From the NCBI GenBank assembly GCA_023375675.1, contig JALQBC010000040.1, positions 310,001-374,000 on the forward strand: a stretch of DNA of 64,000 nt, read 5' to 3'. Numbering within the stretch: position 1 is the first letter of the stretch; every line of letters begins with the position of its first letter. This DNA is from Cytospora piceicola. Its lineage: Eukaryota; Ascomycota; Sordariomycetes; Diaporthales; Cytosporaceae. Of this stretch, positions 10,849 through 22,355 are shown one piece after another. The translations under genes and the position numbers were made by a program. The notes under the pieces were generated by a model. It was not told where the DNA came from and searched no databases. It saw only the letters and a list, made by a program, of their open reading frames with translations.

Positions 10849-11229
10849 ATGTGCTGCTGGGAGTGGAAGCCCCGCTACTTCTGCGCGTGGTGCCGCATGC
10901 CCCTCTTCTGGCACCCCGGGCCCGGCCGGCTCGAGCCCTGCCTGAGCTCCAGGGTGACCGGCGGCCGCGTGGTCGGGAACTGCGTGGAGAGGAGGGTGAA
11001 GCCCGTCGAGAGCGAGTCCGTCTACACGGGCTGCTGCGTGGACTGCGCCCGCCTCGTGGGGCGGGGCAGGGTTCCTGCCTACTACAGGGACGCGAGGCCG
11101 TCGAGGAGGCAACGGGCGGTCGACAGCCACGGCGGCGGCGAGAAGAGCCTGAAGACACCGGGGAAATGGGCTGACTGCGACAGTGGTGCCAAGGCCGTGA
11201 AGGCTCCGAAGGTATGCGTCATACTCTGA
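10849..11229 (+). CDS. Small Cys-rich hypothetical protein (126 aa)
   Basis: The frame starts at a true ATG (10849) and ends at TGA 11227-11229. GC content and codon use rise sharply over 10850-11110 relative to both flanks, as in real exons of this genome. The first 75 residues hold a CxxC pair (FCAWC), a lone Cys, NC, and a second CxxC pair (CCVDC), an arrangement that could bind one zinc ion. The C-terminal half is Lys/Arg/Gly-rich and probably disordered. There is no signal peptide or membrane segment, so a nuclear or cytoplasmic protein is likelier than a secreted effector. I do not recognise a named family. The frame may be the end of a longer spliced gene, or a 3' intron may alter the tail. 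Confidence 0.45.
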   Translation: MCCWEWKPRYFCAWCRMPLFWHPGPGRLEPCLSSRVTGGRVVGNCVERRVKPVESESVYTGCCVDCARLVGRGRVPAYYRDARPSRRQRAVDSHGGGEKSLKTPGKWADCDSGAKAVKAPKVCVIL

Positions 11230-12488
11230 TGGGCAGACGTGACGATGCAGTGCTGTGCTGTCTAACGGTGTAGGTACCTCGTTCGGGAGCCCGGCTTGGG
11301 CTCCAGTATGGGCTCGCAGAGGTCTCAAGCGGCGTGGACGGACGCATTTGAGGTACAGAAGAAGGGGAAAGGAAGTAAAGAAGGGGAGTGAGGGGCGGGG
11401 TGAGAGTGTGAATGATGTGGTGACCTGTGGCTTGGGGAACAAGGAAAGGCGTCCCGATACCCATAAGAAACCGCCATGGATGTCAAGTATACAGGAGAGA
11501 TCGGCTAACCTGGGCCGGGAGATAGCAAGTCGACGACCGTCGCTATCGTAAGGATGACAGCCGAAATGAATTACGACCTCGCATGTGACCCACTCGTAAC
11601 AGCGGCCTTGTGCTCCTCGTGGCTGTGTAGCCAGCCCACTACCACAAACGTGTCTATGAGCCAACTCGAGGTATGACAGTACATATGAGGGGCCGAGCCA
11701 GTGGCCCTTTGCTTTCGGTTGGGCAGGTATGGCCACGCCTCGGTAACTAGGTATCCGTAGGTCAACAGTGACAAGCGTACGTACGTGGTCGACAAGTAGA
11801 CGTCCTCGCTGCGTTGTGACCCGTCGCAAATGGAAGGGGAATGGAACCGTTTCACGACCCTTGCACCAACGCTCTTTGCTTCGAGGAATGTGTGGAAGAA
11901 CCAAGCGAAGTTCGACAACATTCAACATGCTGTAAACCACCCGCTCACTGCCATACACCAAACACCAAGATCTCATGCGCAAGATATGCCATTGGTCTAT
12001 CTCCTCCGAACATCCTGTATTAGGGTTGGGTATCCAGGATCGTACTACATATTACAATATACCGCCACAAATGTTCCAATACAATAAAGTTGCCGTGCTG
12101 TGCTGTGCTGCGCTGCGCTATGCTTTCCAGATCTACGCCTTCTCTTTTTTGCTTGTTGTTGTCGTTGTCTTTCGCCCGCTGAAAAAAATCCCGTGCCATT
12201 GCTTTCCGCCATGCATGAATTTTCGAAGAATTTCCCCATCATTGTGAGGGACCCAGTAACGCCGCAAGGGTGAAAAACACTTCGCTCGCCCCCCCCCCCT
12301 CCTTCCCCCTTGGCTACTATGAAACCCTCGCAGCAGACATGCCACACCCACCGATCCACTCTCGTGTATGTTTATTTAGTCCCAGCTGGCGGCTTCTATA
12401 GTCTTCTCTCCGCCCTCATCTCCCCAAAGTCTCCAGGACTGGGACCAGCCTCGCCGTACTCGTCATCGGAAGGAACCTCGGTGATCGC
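11230..12488. other. Intergenic region
   Basis: No gene seen. It contains a GCTGT/GCGCT short repeat near 12096-12122 and a homopolymeric C-run near 12290-12300. Its right end is probably the 3' UTR of the large minus-strand gene beginning at 12489. Confidence 0.5.
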
Positions 12489-15400
12489 CTAGAACCCGAA
12501 CTTCTTCTTCTCCTTGGCCGGCTTCTGGTTGCTCATGTCCTTGAGGATGTCGTCGAACGTGCTGCTCATGTGTTTCTCGTGGTTCTGCGACTCGTTCCCC
12601 AGGTAGCTCGCGCTCCGCACGTTCCTGACGCTGCTTGATCCGGACTCGGCCACGCTCTGAGGCCGTGAGCCGAAGGAATCTGTCCGCTGCGCCATCTGCG
12701 CACTGAACACGCGACTGGATCGCCTGTCGACAGCGGCGGCCCCCAGCGGTGGTGGCAGCGGCTCGAGGGCCGTCAGGCCTGCGAAGCTGGCCCGGTAGCT
12801 CGACCCGGTCCCGTGGCCGGCGGCAAGGCCGCTGCCGGGAGCGAGGAGTCGTCTCTGTGGGCCGGAGGAGGGCGAGGGTGACGCCGGTGCAGAGCTCACC
12901 GGGGAGCCGCCGCCACTTGCGTATCCACTAGTTCCCGCGCCAGCACCCATCACAGGGTCATTGTCCTCGAAAACAGCACGTGGTGCCTGTAGCGGTGACA
13001 TAGGTATCGTCGTTTCGATCGGTGGCGGAGGCGGTAGGCCCAACATCCCGGCAGCCTCACCGTTCATTTTAGCCTCGTCCCACCGTTTCGCCACTTCCCA
13101 GCAGTACGAGCGCTCGAAAGTACCTTCGACGGAGAACATAACCACGTCTGTCGACAACTCGACCTTGACTTGCGATCCAGGGAGCTGGTACCACGCCTTC
13201 CGGACCTCGCCTGCTTCTTCGAGCCAAGGCGGATTGCCCATTGGTGGTTGGCAGAGGAAATACTCAACCCCCTCCGTGAACTCAAGGTCGGGCGCATCGA
13301 TAACAAGCAGTGGTAAAGACTGGATAACCACGTAGAGGAACAACCACGTACCGAGGCGGTTGTCGACCATCTCAGCTTGCGTCTTGCCCTTGGAGTGTTC
13401 GGCGTCAAAGTCCTTGAACTCCTTGAGGAATGGCGAATCTCTACTGTCAGTATCGAAGTTATAGGACATGTGCATGATGAGCTGAAGTTCGTGATCCTTG
13501 ATGTTGCGGACGAACTTCGCCTGGTCCTTCTCCTTCATCTCGTCGTACTTGGTGAGTACAGACTTCATGGCCGGGAGCTTGGGAACATCGAAGGGGATAG
13601 GAGGTAGGACAGGTGGTGATGATTGGTCGAATTCGGTGAGCAGCTTTCGCAAAGCCTTGATGTGTTCGTTGGTCTCCTTCTCGGATACGTCGTCCACAGC
13701 TTGGTCAATAACACGAGGCGTCACAGAATCGCGGTCCACCAACAACTCGTACAGGGAGCACAGGTCCGCGTAAAGCGCCTTGAGCACCAGTCTGTTCAGT
13801 CCGCTTTCCGAGAAGGGATTCTTCTTACTCTTTGCCTTGGGCGGCCAGGCTCCAAACAAAGACTTGTAGTATCCAAGTGTGAAACCCCTCATCCTCGCAA
13901 AGGATGACTTCCACCGACCCCAGCGTACGTCCTTGAACTCGGAAGAAGCCGCAACGCCCGAGAAGAGAGCCGGGAACTCGAGGTCTTCTAGCCTGGAGTT
14001 GACATTGTGTTGTCGGTTGAGCAGGTCCAGGTTCGAGCGTTCAAGACGGCGCATGACCTCCAGTGACATATGTTTGGTCACGGGTGATTTCAAGGACACG
14101 ATTGCCTGCCATTTCCCGACTGCATGGGTGAACGCCTCGTTGTAGAGCTCCCAGCACTTCATACGCTCTCCGAGGATGACTGCCTCGAGCGTCTTCTCCC
14201 GGCTATGCCGCACATCAGCCAGCGTTAGCTGGGCCATGTAAAAGCCAAAACTCATGTCCACTGCATCACCCCAAGTCGTCCCGTCCATACTCATGAAGTC
14301 GAACTCTTTCAGCAAGTTTGATATCTCGAGGAAAGCCGCGAACATTGTCGGGTGAAACTTGGTCCCAACAAGCGGCTGGCCGGTCAAGAAGGCGAACAAA
14401 TTCCGAATTGCGATGAGACGCTGTAGCTCGTTGTCTCCTTTATTGTCCTTCTGGGCGCCTTGCTGGCTTGGAGGAGCTTGCGGGATGTATAGCCGGACCT
14501 CACCTGGCGCAGGCTCTGGTGTCCCGGAATTTTGCGATACACGATCAGCATCCTGAGCTGTCAAGCTGTCACGTCCATTGAAACTCCTGGCCCTGTTCCG
14601 ACCACTGCTGCTCTCCAAGTCCTCCTGAATCAGTTCGTGGAAGATTATCGAAGCCTCGATCGATTGTGATGGGACCTTGAAGGATGGGCCCTTTCCGCTT
14701 CCCCTAGGAAATAGGTAGACTAGGACATCTCCGTTTTCGTTCCATAATTCCGGAACCTATCTGCAGTCAGCATATGGTCCAGAACCTAATTCTGAGTAGA
14801 CATACCTTTTCGCGGTTGGCCAGGAAAGTTGTATTATAATCTGCCTGGCTATCGGGTGCCAGAATCCAAGCCTTACTTGCTGACATCTTTTTCAGATCCT
14901 TTGAGCCCGATCTCGACCTACCACCTGGCAGCCAGCTCCTCCGAACTCTTCCTCGATTCTCGCTATCGCTGTCATGTTTGGACATGGGCCTGGGAAATGT
15001 GTTGGGGTCTATGGGTGAGGAGACAGCTCGGGAGCCATCGGCCTGTAGCTTGCCGTTGGGCGGAGGTTGTGCAGAGATGCTCCTCGTACGGGGCGCCGAG
15101 GTTGGTGGTGAGGAAGGACGTCTCGTCGACTTTAACTTGGCGGGGCCATCATGACTCTCAGGAGAACCGGGTGTATTGGCAGACTTGCTCCTCGTGTCGC
15201 GCCTGGTTCTCGGCAAGATAGGTGAGATGGGCGTCTCCGTGATTTCCACTTCTGGAAGGTTTGTTGGCACAGTGACCTTGGGGGCCATCGGTGGAGCCCG
15301 TTCAGAAGTCGCATTGTGAGAAGATGACGCCTTCTGGGACTTTTGGAGCACCGCCGGCTTGTGTGTACTGGCTTTGCCCGCGGCTCCAGCCTCAGCGGCT

Positions 15401-15951
15401 TCTGGCGACTCGGTGCGCTCAGGGCCGAAGCCGAAGTCGACATCCGAGTTCTGGGTCGCAGGGGTATGCATTCCAAAGCCTCCTCTGCCCGGAGAGTTGT
15501 CGATAGTAGACACTGAATTGTGATGGTTGGATGAGGTACTTGAACTGTTGTCTATGGAGGAGGATCCCTTGTTGTTGAATTCAACGGTGGAGGAGACCGG
15601 GGTTTGGCTGACAAACTCTTTCTTGAATTGTGAGGGAGGCAGTGCGTCGTGAGCTGTTTTCGGGCGGGCACTCGCTGAGTTGGGTGTAGAACCACTTGAA
15701 CTTGTGGGTAAGAAGAAGGACGTCAGTATGTTGAGTCTGGACTTTCGCCTCTGAGGCTTTGGTCCTGGCTCATTGTCATGATTCAATGTGTCCAGTGTGG
15801 CCGACCTTGCCGGCGTACGCCCCACATATCTGGCGCTGTCTTTCTCGTGGGACGCGGTGGAAAGCAGATTCGGTACAGAAGACATGGCAGACAACAGAGA
15901 GGGGCGTCTGTCCTTGGACGACGTGTGAGACGACTTGCTCGACGGCGGCAT
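12489..15951 (-). CDS. Large conserved fungal protein, DUF8004-like (1137 aa)
   Basis: Two exons: 15951-14806 and 14756-12489, joined across a 49-bp intron (AAG|GTATGT ... ATAG|GTT). The join is in phase and links LANREK to VPELWNENGDVLVYLFP. The start ATG at 15951 is preceded by CCACC; a longer frame upstream lacks an ATG. Residues 1-360 are Ser/Thr/Pro-rich and disordered. From about 380 to 900 there is a folded, mostly helical region with many Trp and aromatic residues, including a beta-like segment read as a value-plus-format phrase (NGDVLVYLF) and a helical core (LIAIRNLFAFLTGQPLVG). The C-terminus is again disordered with PPPPP and Gly/Ser tracts. I associate this architecture with a fungal family annotated DUF8004, of unknown function; that label is from memory and should be checked. 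No signal peptide or transmembrane segment is visible. Confidence 0.8.
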
Positions 15952-18060
15952 GGTGGGCACGTGGTGTCGAGGAAGGTCGGCCAAGCCTTTAGCAAGAGTG
16001 AGGTGGTGACGATGTGCTTGGCAAGTTCATAGGAACCAAAACACTGGAGAAGACAGCAAAAACAAGAAGAAAGAGAGCAACAAAAAAAAAATAAGGACTG
16101 CAAAGAACTAACCTGGTCTGCGAGCCGTGTGGGAGGGTAACTAGGAGGCAGGAGCACGCACCAAAGTACCGTGTAGGCTATGACGGGCGAAGGATTTACG
16201 AAACGTAACTTTTTCCCCCGGGGCCGTCGCAAATATCGACCGTTGTAGATCCGTCTGTGTGGTGTCAGGTGTATGCCCCCTCAGAGGGTCGGTCGGTCAG
16301 TCGGTTGTGACGGGGCGGGCACGGTGGAGTGTGAGCAATGGCCGTAACAAGGTGTACCGTGTGACGACGAAAAGTGAAGAAGCGAAGGTCTGGGATGCTG
16401 CCTGTCTGGATCCGAACAGGGGTATTGAGACGCTGGGACGAAGAGGGATGGACCGTGATGAGGTGGAAGGATGGAAGGGCCAGGAAGGCAATTTCTCGGT
16501 GGATGCGCGTCCACAAGTGTAGATGCAGATCTATGATGAGCGCCGACTTCGCGGAACATGGACAAGACAGAAAAAGCAGGCATCCATGTGGCAGTGTGGC
16601 TTGCAAAGGCACGACCAGTCAAAAGTAGCCACAGGTGCCCAGTTGAGAAAGACTGTCAGGCTGTGTTGTCGCTTGTTGGCTGTTGGTTTTGACTGATGAC
16701 GACCTGAGGGGTCTCCTTCTCAGCTGGTCCGTTCGTTTTAGACCCAATAGATAAATACTAAGTACATACAAAGCGAGGGCGTTGTGTACCAGCGGATGTT
16801 ATAATGCGGGCTGGCGGGCTAGGATTCACGAGTGCGCAATAAAAGAACAAGGTTGTGTAGCCATATGAATTGAGAGGGGCCACCCTGCTATACGACCTAC
16901 TGTGAGGTACACACAGTACCTGCCCGAGTGGTCTCCTAAGCGTGTCCGAAATCCCGGATTGCCGCAGCTCATCAGACCTGACCACACACCAGACCAACCT
17001 TGCAAAGAGAGCACGTTACCGCACCGTCTTACTTTTGCACTTGTGTTCAGATCTTTGTTCATAGGGTGGCAGACAACAGCTAGCAACGGCGATGGCTAAA
17101 GGACGACAGATTGAATGTAGGAGCCAGTCCACTCCAGGGCTGCGCCTCTGCCCGTCTCTCTTTGTTGGTTCCCAGGTGTTGTAGTTAGCTACTGTAGGTA
17201 TGTCTCAAGCTTGGCAGGCTGGCTGATGGTTGTATGGCAGAAGTCACATAGCGAATAGAGGCTTCTAAATCCGTCTGTCCGTCAATGTCGTGGCAAAATC
17301 AACCGATTGCGCAGCCTTGCAGAGAGGGAGCACCCCTGTAACCTACGTCGCAAGGCTGCAGCTGAGCCAATGGCGGGCTCGTATTCGTCGGCAATGTGGG
17401 TGCACATCCCCAGACACGTACGCGTCTGCTTAGCCCAGTGCCGGCGATCCTGGTCCCCCTGGCCCCCTTGGACCCTTAAGCAGTAAAAGGGTAGTGCGCG
17501 CGTGGCGTCTTCCCGTGTCTGTTTTCTCTTTATTGGTGTTAGGCTCGTTTTGGCAGTTCCAAAATGTCGGATTTACTAAGCTTGCTTCTGGAACGCCTCC
17601 GAACGAACAGGGAAGGGCAGTCCGCTCGACTGTTGGATTGATTCAATTAGCCGACACGAAAGAGACAAGCCACAAGACCGAGATGGGTGCCCGTTGTGTT
17701 TTGCTGCTGGGGAAGGTTTGACAGAAACGGACTCTGTCAGTTCTGTATGCCTATTTTTAGGTCTCCCCATACAGCGTTGTAGTGTGCATCAACCCGATAC
17801 AGCCAGCCCTGTAGAAGCACATCACCTTTATTGCTTATTACTGCCGATCGGAGCTGCTTGAAGAAATGTTTCAGGCCTTCATCAGGCGTCCCGGGGTCCC
17901 GGACTTCAGAATTCGAGGAGAAAGACCCCGACTTGTTATGTAATGACAATTAGGAGAATTCTCCCCGGAATGATCGCCGATCTCAAGATTAATCAGATCG
18001 GGACCGCCCCTCCCGCATGCTTTACAACTTACCCGCTCTCGGCAAGCTTCCAGGGCTCTT

Positions 18061-18096
18061 GACAGTGTTGACAATGTTGACAGTGTTGACAGTGTT
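18061..18096. repeat. Nonanucleotide tandem repeat GACAGTGTT
   Basis: Four copies of GACAGTGTT, one reading GACAATGTT. ACTGC iterations (about 18111-18130) and AGGCACGCC iterations (about 18136-18160) follow directly, forming a small cluster of unrelated minisatellites. Confidence 0.9.
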
Positions 18097-18668
18097 GCTC
18101 TCCTTAATCCACTGCACTGCACTGCACTGCACGTCAGGCACGCCAGGCACGCCAGGCACGTGTACGGCAGGCATAGTCAAATCCGAGATAGTGTCTCAAT
18201 TAGATATCATATACATAGAACAAAGAGTTCTCATTCGGCATTACGATCTTCCAAATTTCACCCTATCATCCCGAAGAATTGGGCATCTTAACGTCATTAC
18301 CGGCTGCGCCGTTTGTACACGCCACAAAACGTTCCAACACTGTCGATTGTAAGCTCGGCAGTCTCGGCAGGTCTTGGTTGCCCCATTAAATCTCAGGGGC
18401 TGAGGAACTGATCAGCTGATCTGCACGACGTTTTTGCGCCGTTTTCTCTAACGCGTCTGCCCGTTTCTGCTAATAAAGGCCCCTGGCGGCGCAGCCACAT
18501 GGGCCGAGCACAATGAATCGAATAAAAGAACTTTTGGAACCCACGTGCTACCGAGAAGGTTGGCCCCCCTTTGCTAATTCCGCTTCGGGACATTGGAAGG
18601 ATCGCCTGCTACCCAGGGATCTGTTTCCTTGGCCTGTTTCGACGTCTTCCAACGAAGCCACCCAAAGG

Positions 18669-18718
18669 GACCAAGGGACCAGCAACGGGACCAAGGGACC
18701 AGCAATGGGACCAAGGGG
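18669..18718. repeat. Minisatellite GGGACCAA(GGGACCAGCAA)
   Basis: The block GGGACCAAGGGACCAGCAA is repeated about 2.5 times, in non-coding DNA. Confidence 0.85.
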
Positions 18719-19806
18719 CCATGGGGCCTTGGGGACCCTAGAATCTTCGGGACGAAACATATTGGTGATCTCCCAGACCACTTTTCTGATGTATCGCCCG
18801 CATGCTTTGCTTCCCTGGATCCACTGTGTGTACACCGGGCTGTGGCTTCTCTCAGGCTGTTCTGGCTGTTCACTGGCGAGGCCACATCCTGCAGGCTAAC
18901 GGTGTTGCCAAAATCCCCGGAGGAGCGGACATAACATCCCAGGCCTCGTTGCAACCATGCTCGAAAGAATATATCCGGGAAGCAGATCGAGCCCCGCACA
19001 CAACACTGTGATGAACCACCCGTCAGATGCCACTGTGTATGCGTGCGTGCATCGATGCATTCATCACGGCTGACGTGTGCCGTCGGCTCGTCCTCGTTGG
19101 CAGGCAGTGCCACCAGCTGGAAGTGCTCATGTTCGTCAGCTGTAGGCTGTGTCTTCTGGGGTTGGCGCAGGGGGTTTGGAGATGTCAGATTCTGTCCTGC
19201 ATAATAGCGGTATGAAGCCCCATATATTTATGTATGGTGCAGTTGTTTCCGCTCCCAGGTCTGTGTCCGGGAACTCTAACTCTTCCAGTCCAACATCCCA
19301 ATTCAACACCATCCTGATATCCAAGCTCATCTTGGTGTCCATACCTTCCATGACTCTATTTCGTCCCTTCATGAATTGTCGTACACGATGGCATCTGGGG
19401 ATATTCAGCTACTGAGCGTCGACTAACACCATCAGTTCGTCCATATGGATTGCAGCTTGCTGCAGACTATGCGCTGCGTCTACTGTGTACAGCGCGAGTG
19501 CGCAAAATACCCAACTATGCATCAACACGTGACACCTCATACATTTTCGGTGAAGATGCGGCTCTGCGATAAGGAGCTCAGCCTCGATTGTATACCGCGG
19601 CATGATCACATATGCATAGCTTATTACATCTTTCACCAGTTGTATTTCCTTTTATCTGTGCCGCAGGCTCGACTCCTTCGAGATGATCACTACCCTCTGT
19701 TTACTTCTGATCAACTCAGGGAGTCAATCTTTATCGCATCTTATCATATACCGATCACTGCTCCAGCCCTATACCGGCAATCAGGCTGACAGCCCTACTG
19801 AACTGT

Positions 19807-21925
19807 ATGACCATGGCGGATTCAACAAACATATCTGATTCCAGCGAGCAGCTCCAAGACGACGCCAAGATCTTCGAATTCTTGAACTTCAATGATACTT
19901 CCGAGTATAATGCACTATCAGTCTTGGATGACATATCGACCAATGTTGGCTCAGAACTGGGTGTCCCACCCCTGACCACAGGCCCAACGCTGACACCGTC
20001 AACCCGTTCCAAGGCCTCGCCATCTCTGTGTTCGCCCGAGGACCTAGAACTTCAGCTCGACCCATCATGGCCCAAGGAAGCCTCAGATGATCTGGGGTTT
20101 TCGTCGTACAAGTCGTCGCTTTTCCGACACATGGGCGAGAACCCAGAGATTCTAGTCCAGCAGCCACTCTCATCCCGGCCTAAACAACTACGCCTGGATG
20201 ATCCCGTCATCAGCCTATCGCCTATAAGTCCCTTGTTACAATCCGACTCGCCTTGTCAACCCACTGCTGCTCTCATGAAACGGGGGCGGAGCGGTTCACT
20301 CCCACGACCCAAAAGAGTCAAGGCAGCATCGATGCGGAAGATCAAGGCATGCTCGTGGTGCCACATACACAAGGTCGAGGTACGTGACCCTAATTGCTGC
20401 TGAATTCGAAAAAGAGCGCTTTCTCATTGCGTTTGGTGAAAGTGTGACCAAGCCACGCCATGCGACCGGTGCAGAAATATGTTCCCCGGACATCCAGATG
20501 CATGCGATCGTGCAAGACTGCATGAAGTACGCTTCCCGGATCCCTACAAGTCGAGTAAGCTTTCATGGTCAACTTGGCCTTTCCATCTAATCTGATAGTC
20601 AGTGTCTGATACTTTTTCTAGCAAGTATTTGGCTTGATGATTGGTTCTCCGTCGGGTTTCAAAGAACCGTGGCGGTGACTTTTCATCAGGCCCTTGAATT
20701 GTCACCAGGTTTGGCCCTGACAGTTCCAAACCACGGCGCCAACTCTAGCTGGTTCCCACCTCAGTCTCAAGGGTTTTATGGGCCTCCAGTTGCGAGAATC
20801 GGCGTCCCCCCGATGTCGACATCCGGAAATTGGCCGGGAACCTCGAATGAGCCGCCATGGGTTCCAGGGAGCCTTGTCCTCAATGAGCCATGGTCAGCGG
20901 CTAATGAGCTACTCGTTTGGGCAGAAAGGCAGCTCTCGATAGAGCTGGAAACCCAGAAACGAATAAGCTTCCCTGCAGCTGTGGGAGCCCTCCTCCTTGC
21001 CTACAGGGAAAGTTCTCTGGCCACGGCAGGGCCAGAGCCAGCCAGTGGGAAGAAGAGGAAGCAGGCCAGTGTCGTCAATACCAAAGAATTGGTCCGCAGA
21101 GTGCTCGAGATGCAGTGTTGGTTCCGGATATGGCGGTATCCATCACTTTATCTCCGGTTCCAGGGAAGACAAGCCACCGGGCAGACTAACGAGACGGCTA
21201 TCAAAGCTTTGATAGCCTGTGAGGACAAGATACTCAGGGATCTAGATGAGTTACATGCCAAGCTGACCCGAGAGGAGGAACTCCCTGTCTGGGCTTGCCT
21301 CTGGCAGATGATCCTCACGTATCGTGACTTGATTGGCATTTATTCCGGAGTTGATCACGGTCCGTCCTCGAGTGCAAATCTTGGCTTCAACACAGGTGAT
21401 TCACATGCCCTCCGCCCCCTTTCTGGGTAGTTTGCTGGAAGAGAGCGAGACGAGCAGGGCAGCTGACGCCAAGTTCAATGCACATAGTTCTAGGAGATGT
21501 TCCGGCTGCCCTGGCCACCGTGGAGCGCCTTCACCGTCTACTTATAATCAAGCATGCAGCCTACGTTGCGAACTCATCACCCGTCTTCCAGAAGAAAGAG
21601 GGACCAGAAACCGGTGACCTACTGGCTGGTGACGAACGGCTGCAGAGTGAATGGGAGAACGTCCTTCTTCAGCGCAAAGAGTTTTGTAATTACAAGCCCC
21701 CAACTTACGTCGGACCCCAATGACGTAACACGCTCGCTGTTGTCGAGTGTGTTTCCCGCAGTGGGCGACTATCCAGAAAGAGAATTACTGACTGCCCCTG
21801 ATCTAGACCGGATATTCCTGGAAAAAGTCCCCTCAGATGCATTTTGCAGGGCCCTAATCATCGACCTCGAAGCCAAAATTGAGCGCCGACGAAAGCAGAG
21901 ACGGCAAAAGCAGGGCCGAAGATAA
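19807..21925 (+). CDS. Zn2Cys6 binuclear-cluster transcription factor (606 aa)
   Basis: Five exons fit: 19807-20379, 20443-20554, 20622-21395, 21488-21685 and 21762-21925, all with GT/AG introns of 62-92 bp and an in-phase stop at 21923-21925. The zinc cluster is at about residues 185-222: CSWCHIHKVE, then after intron 1 CDQATPCDRC and a final Cys ten residues on. This gives C-x2-C-x6-C-x5-C-x2-C-x10-C; the usual last spacing is 6-8. The N-terminal 180 residues are acidic and Ser/Pro-rich, a plausible activation region ending in a basic segment (MKRGRSGSLPRPKRVK) that may be a nuclear localisation signal. The middle region is helical and ends in a basic tail (KIERRRKQRRQKQGRR). It should act in the nucleus as a DNA-binding regulator; targets are unknown. 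Intron 3 was placed at 21396-21487, with a CTGAC branch site, in preference to a 35-bp alternative. Confidence 0.82.
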
Positions 21926-22355
21926 GTAGATGGTCTAGTATACGGTGTGATTGCGCCGGACTTGAGATGTCACAGCCCATCATCGAGTCGATGGACCGTC
22001 GTGGAAAGACCTCACCCAAGTGCTCTCGGGCAAGAAACACGTGGGGATGATATATGCAACATGGGAGAGGCCGGGAATTGTTATATGGCGGAATAAAGCA
22101 AAGGAGCGGCGCAATGGAGGATCACTGCAATAAGAAATAGCAGGGACGAGTGAATAATTATAGGATGCAATGGCTTATCCGGGTCTGTCTTCCAAATACT
22201 TAAGTATATATGCTAATTTCATCTCATACAAGCCCATCCGTACACCCTACATACGTAGCAAATTTTGCTCGTATGAATGCTACCAGAAAAGAGCCAATAA
22301 CGCGAAATCACACACTCGTTGGTCCGAATCACTACTATGCCACCATGTCACACCA
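21926..22355. other. Short convergent intergenic region
   Basis: A 430-bp gap between two convergent genes, with A/T-rich stretches expected of 3' UTRs. No further feature is seen. Confidence 0.6.

Larger units (their letters stand above)
15952..19806. other. Long intergenic region (3.85 kb)
   Basis: Two genes diverge from this stretch: the 12489-15951 gene leftward and the Zn2Cys6 gene rightward. It contains an A-run near 16080-16092, several simple tandem repeats between 18061 and 18720, and many short frames in all phases without domains or codon bias. A long 5' leader for the 12489-15951 gene, perhaps with an intron near 16020-16115, is possible. I see no protein gene and no RNA gene I can support. 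Confidence 0.5.

Noticed and set aside
10780..11982. 400-codon minus-strand frame
   Set aside because: It starts without an ATG and is the antisense shadow of the GC-rich small Cys-rich ORF plus flanking non-coding sequence.
18513..18899. 128-codon plus-strand frame over minisatellites
   Set aside because: It spans the GGGACCAA repeat and simple sequence with no domain; the opposite strand is equally open.
21396..21430. Alternative 35-bp intron 3 of the Zn2Cys6 gene
   Set aside because: It is shorter than fungal introns usually are; the 92-bp alternative has a CTGAC branch site and joins the same downstream frame.
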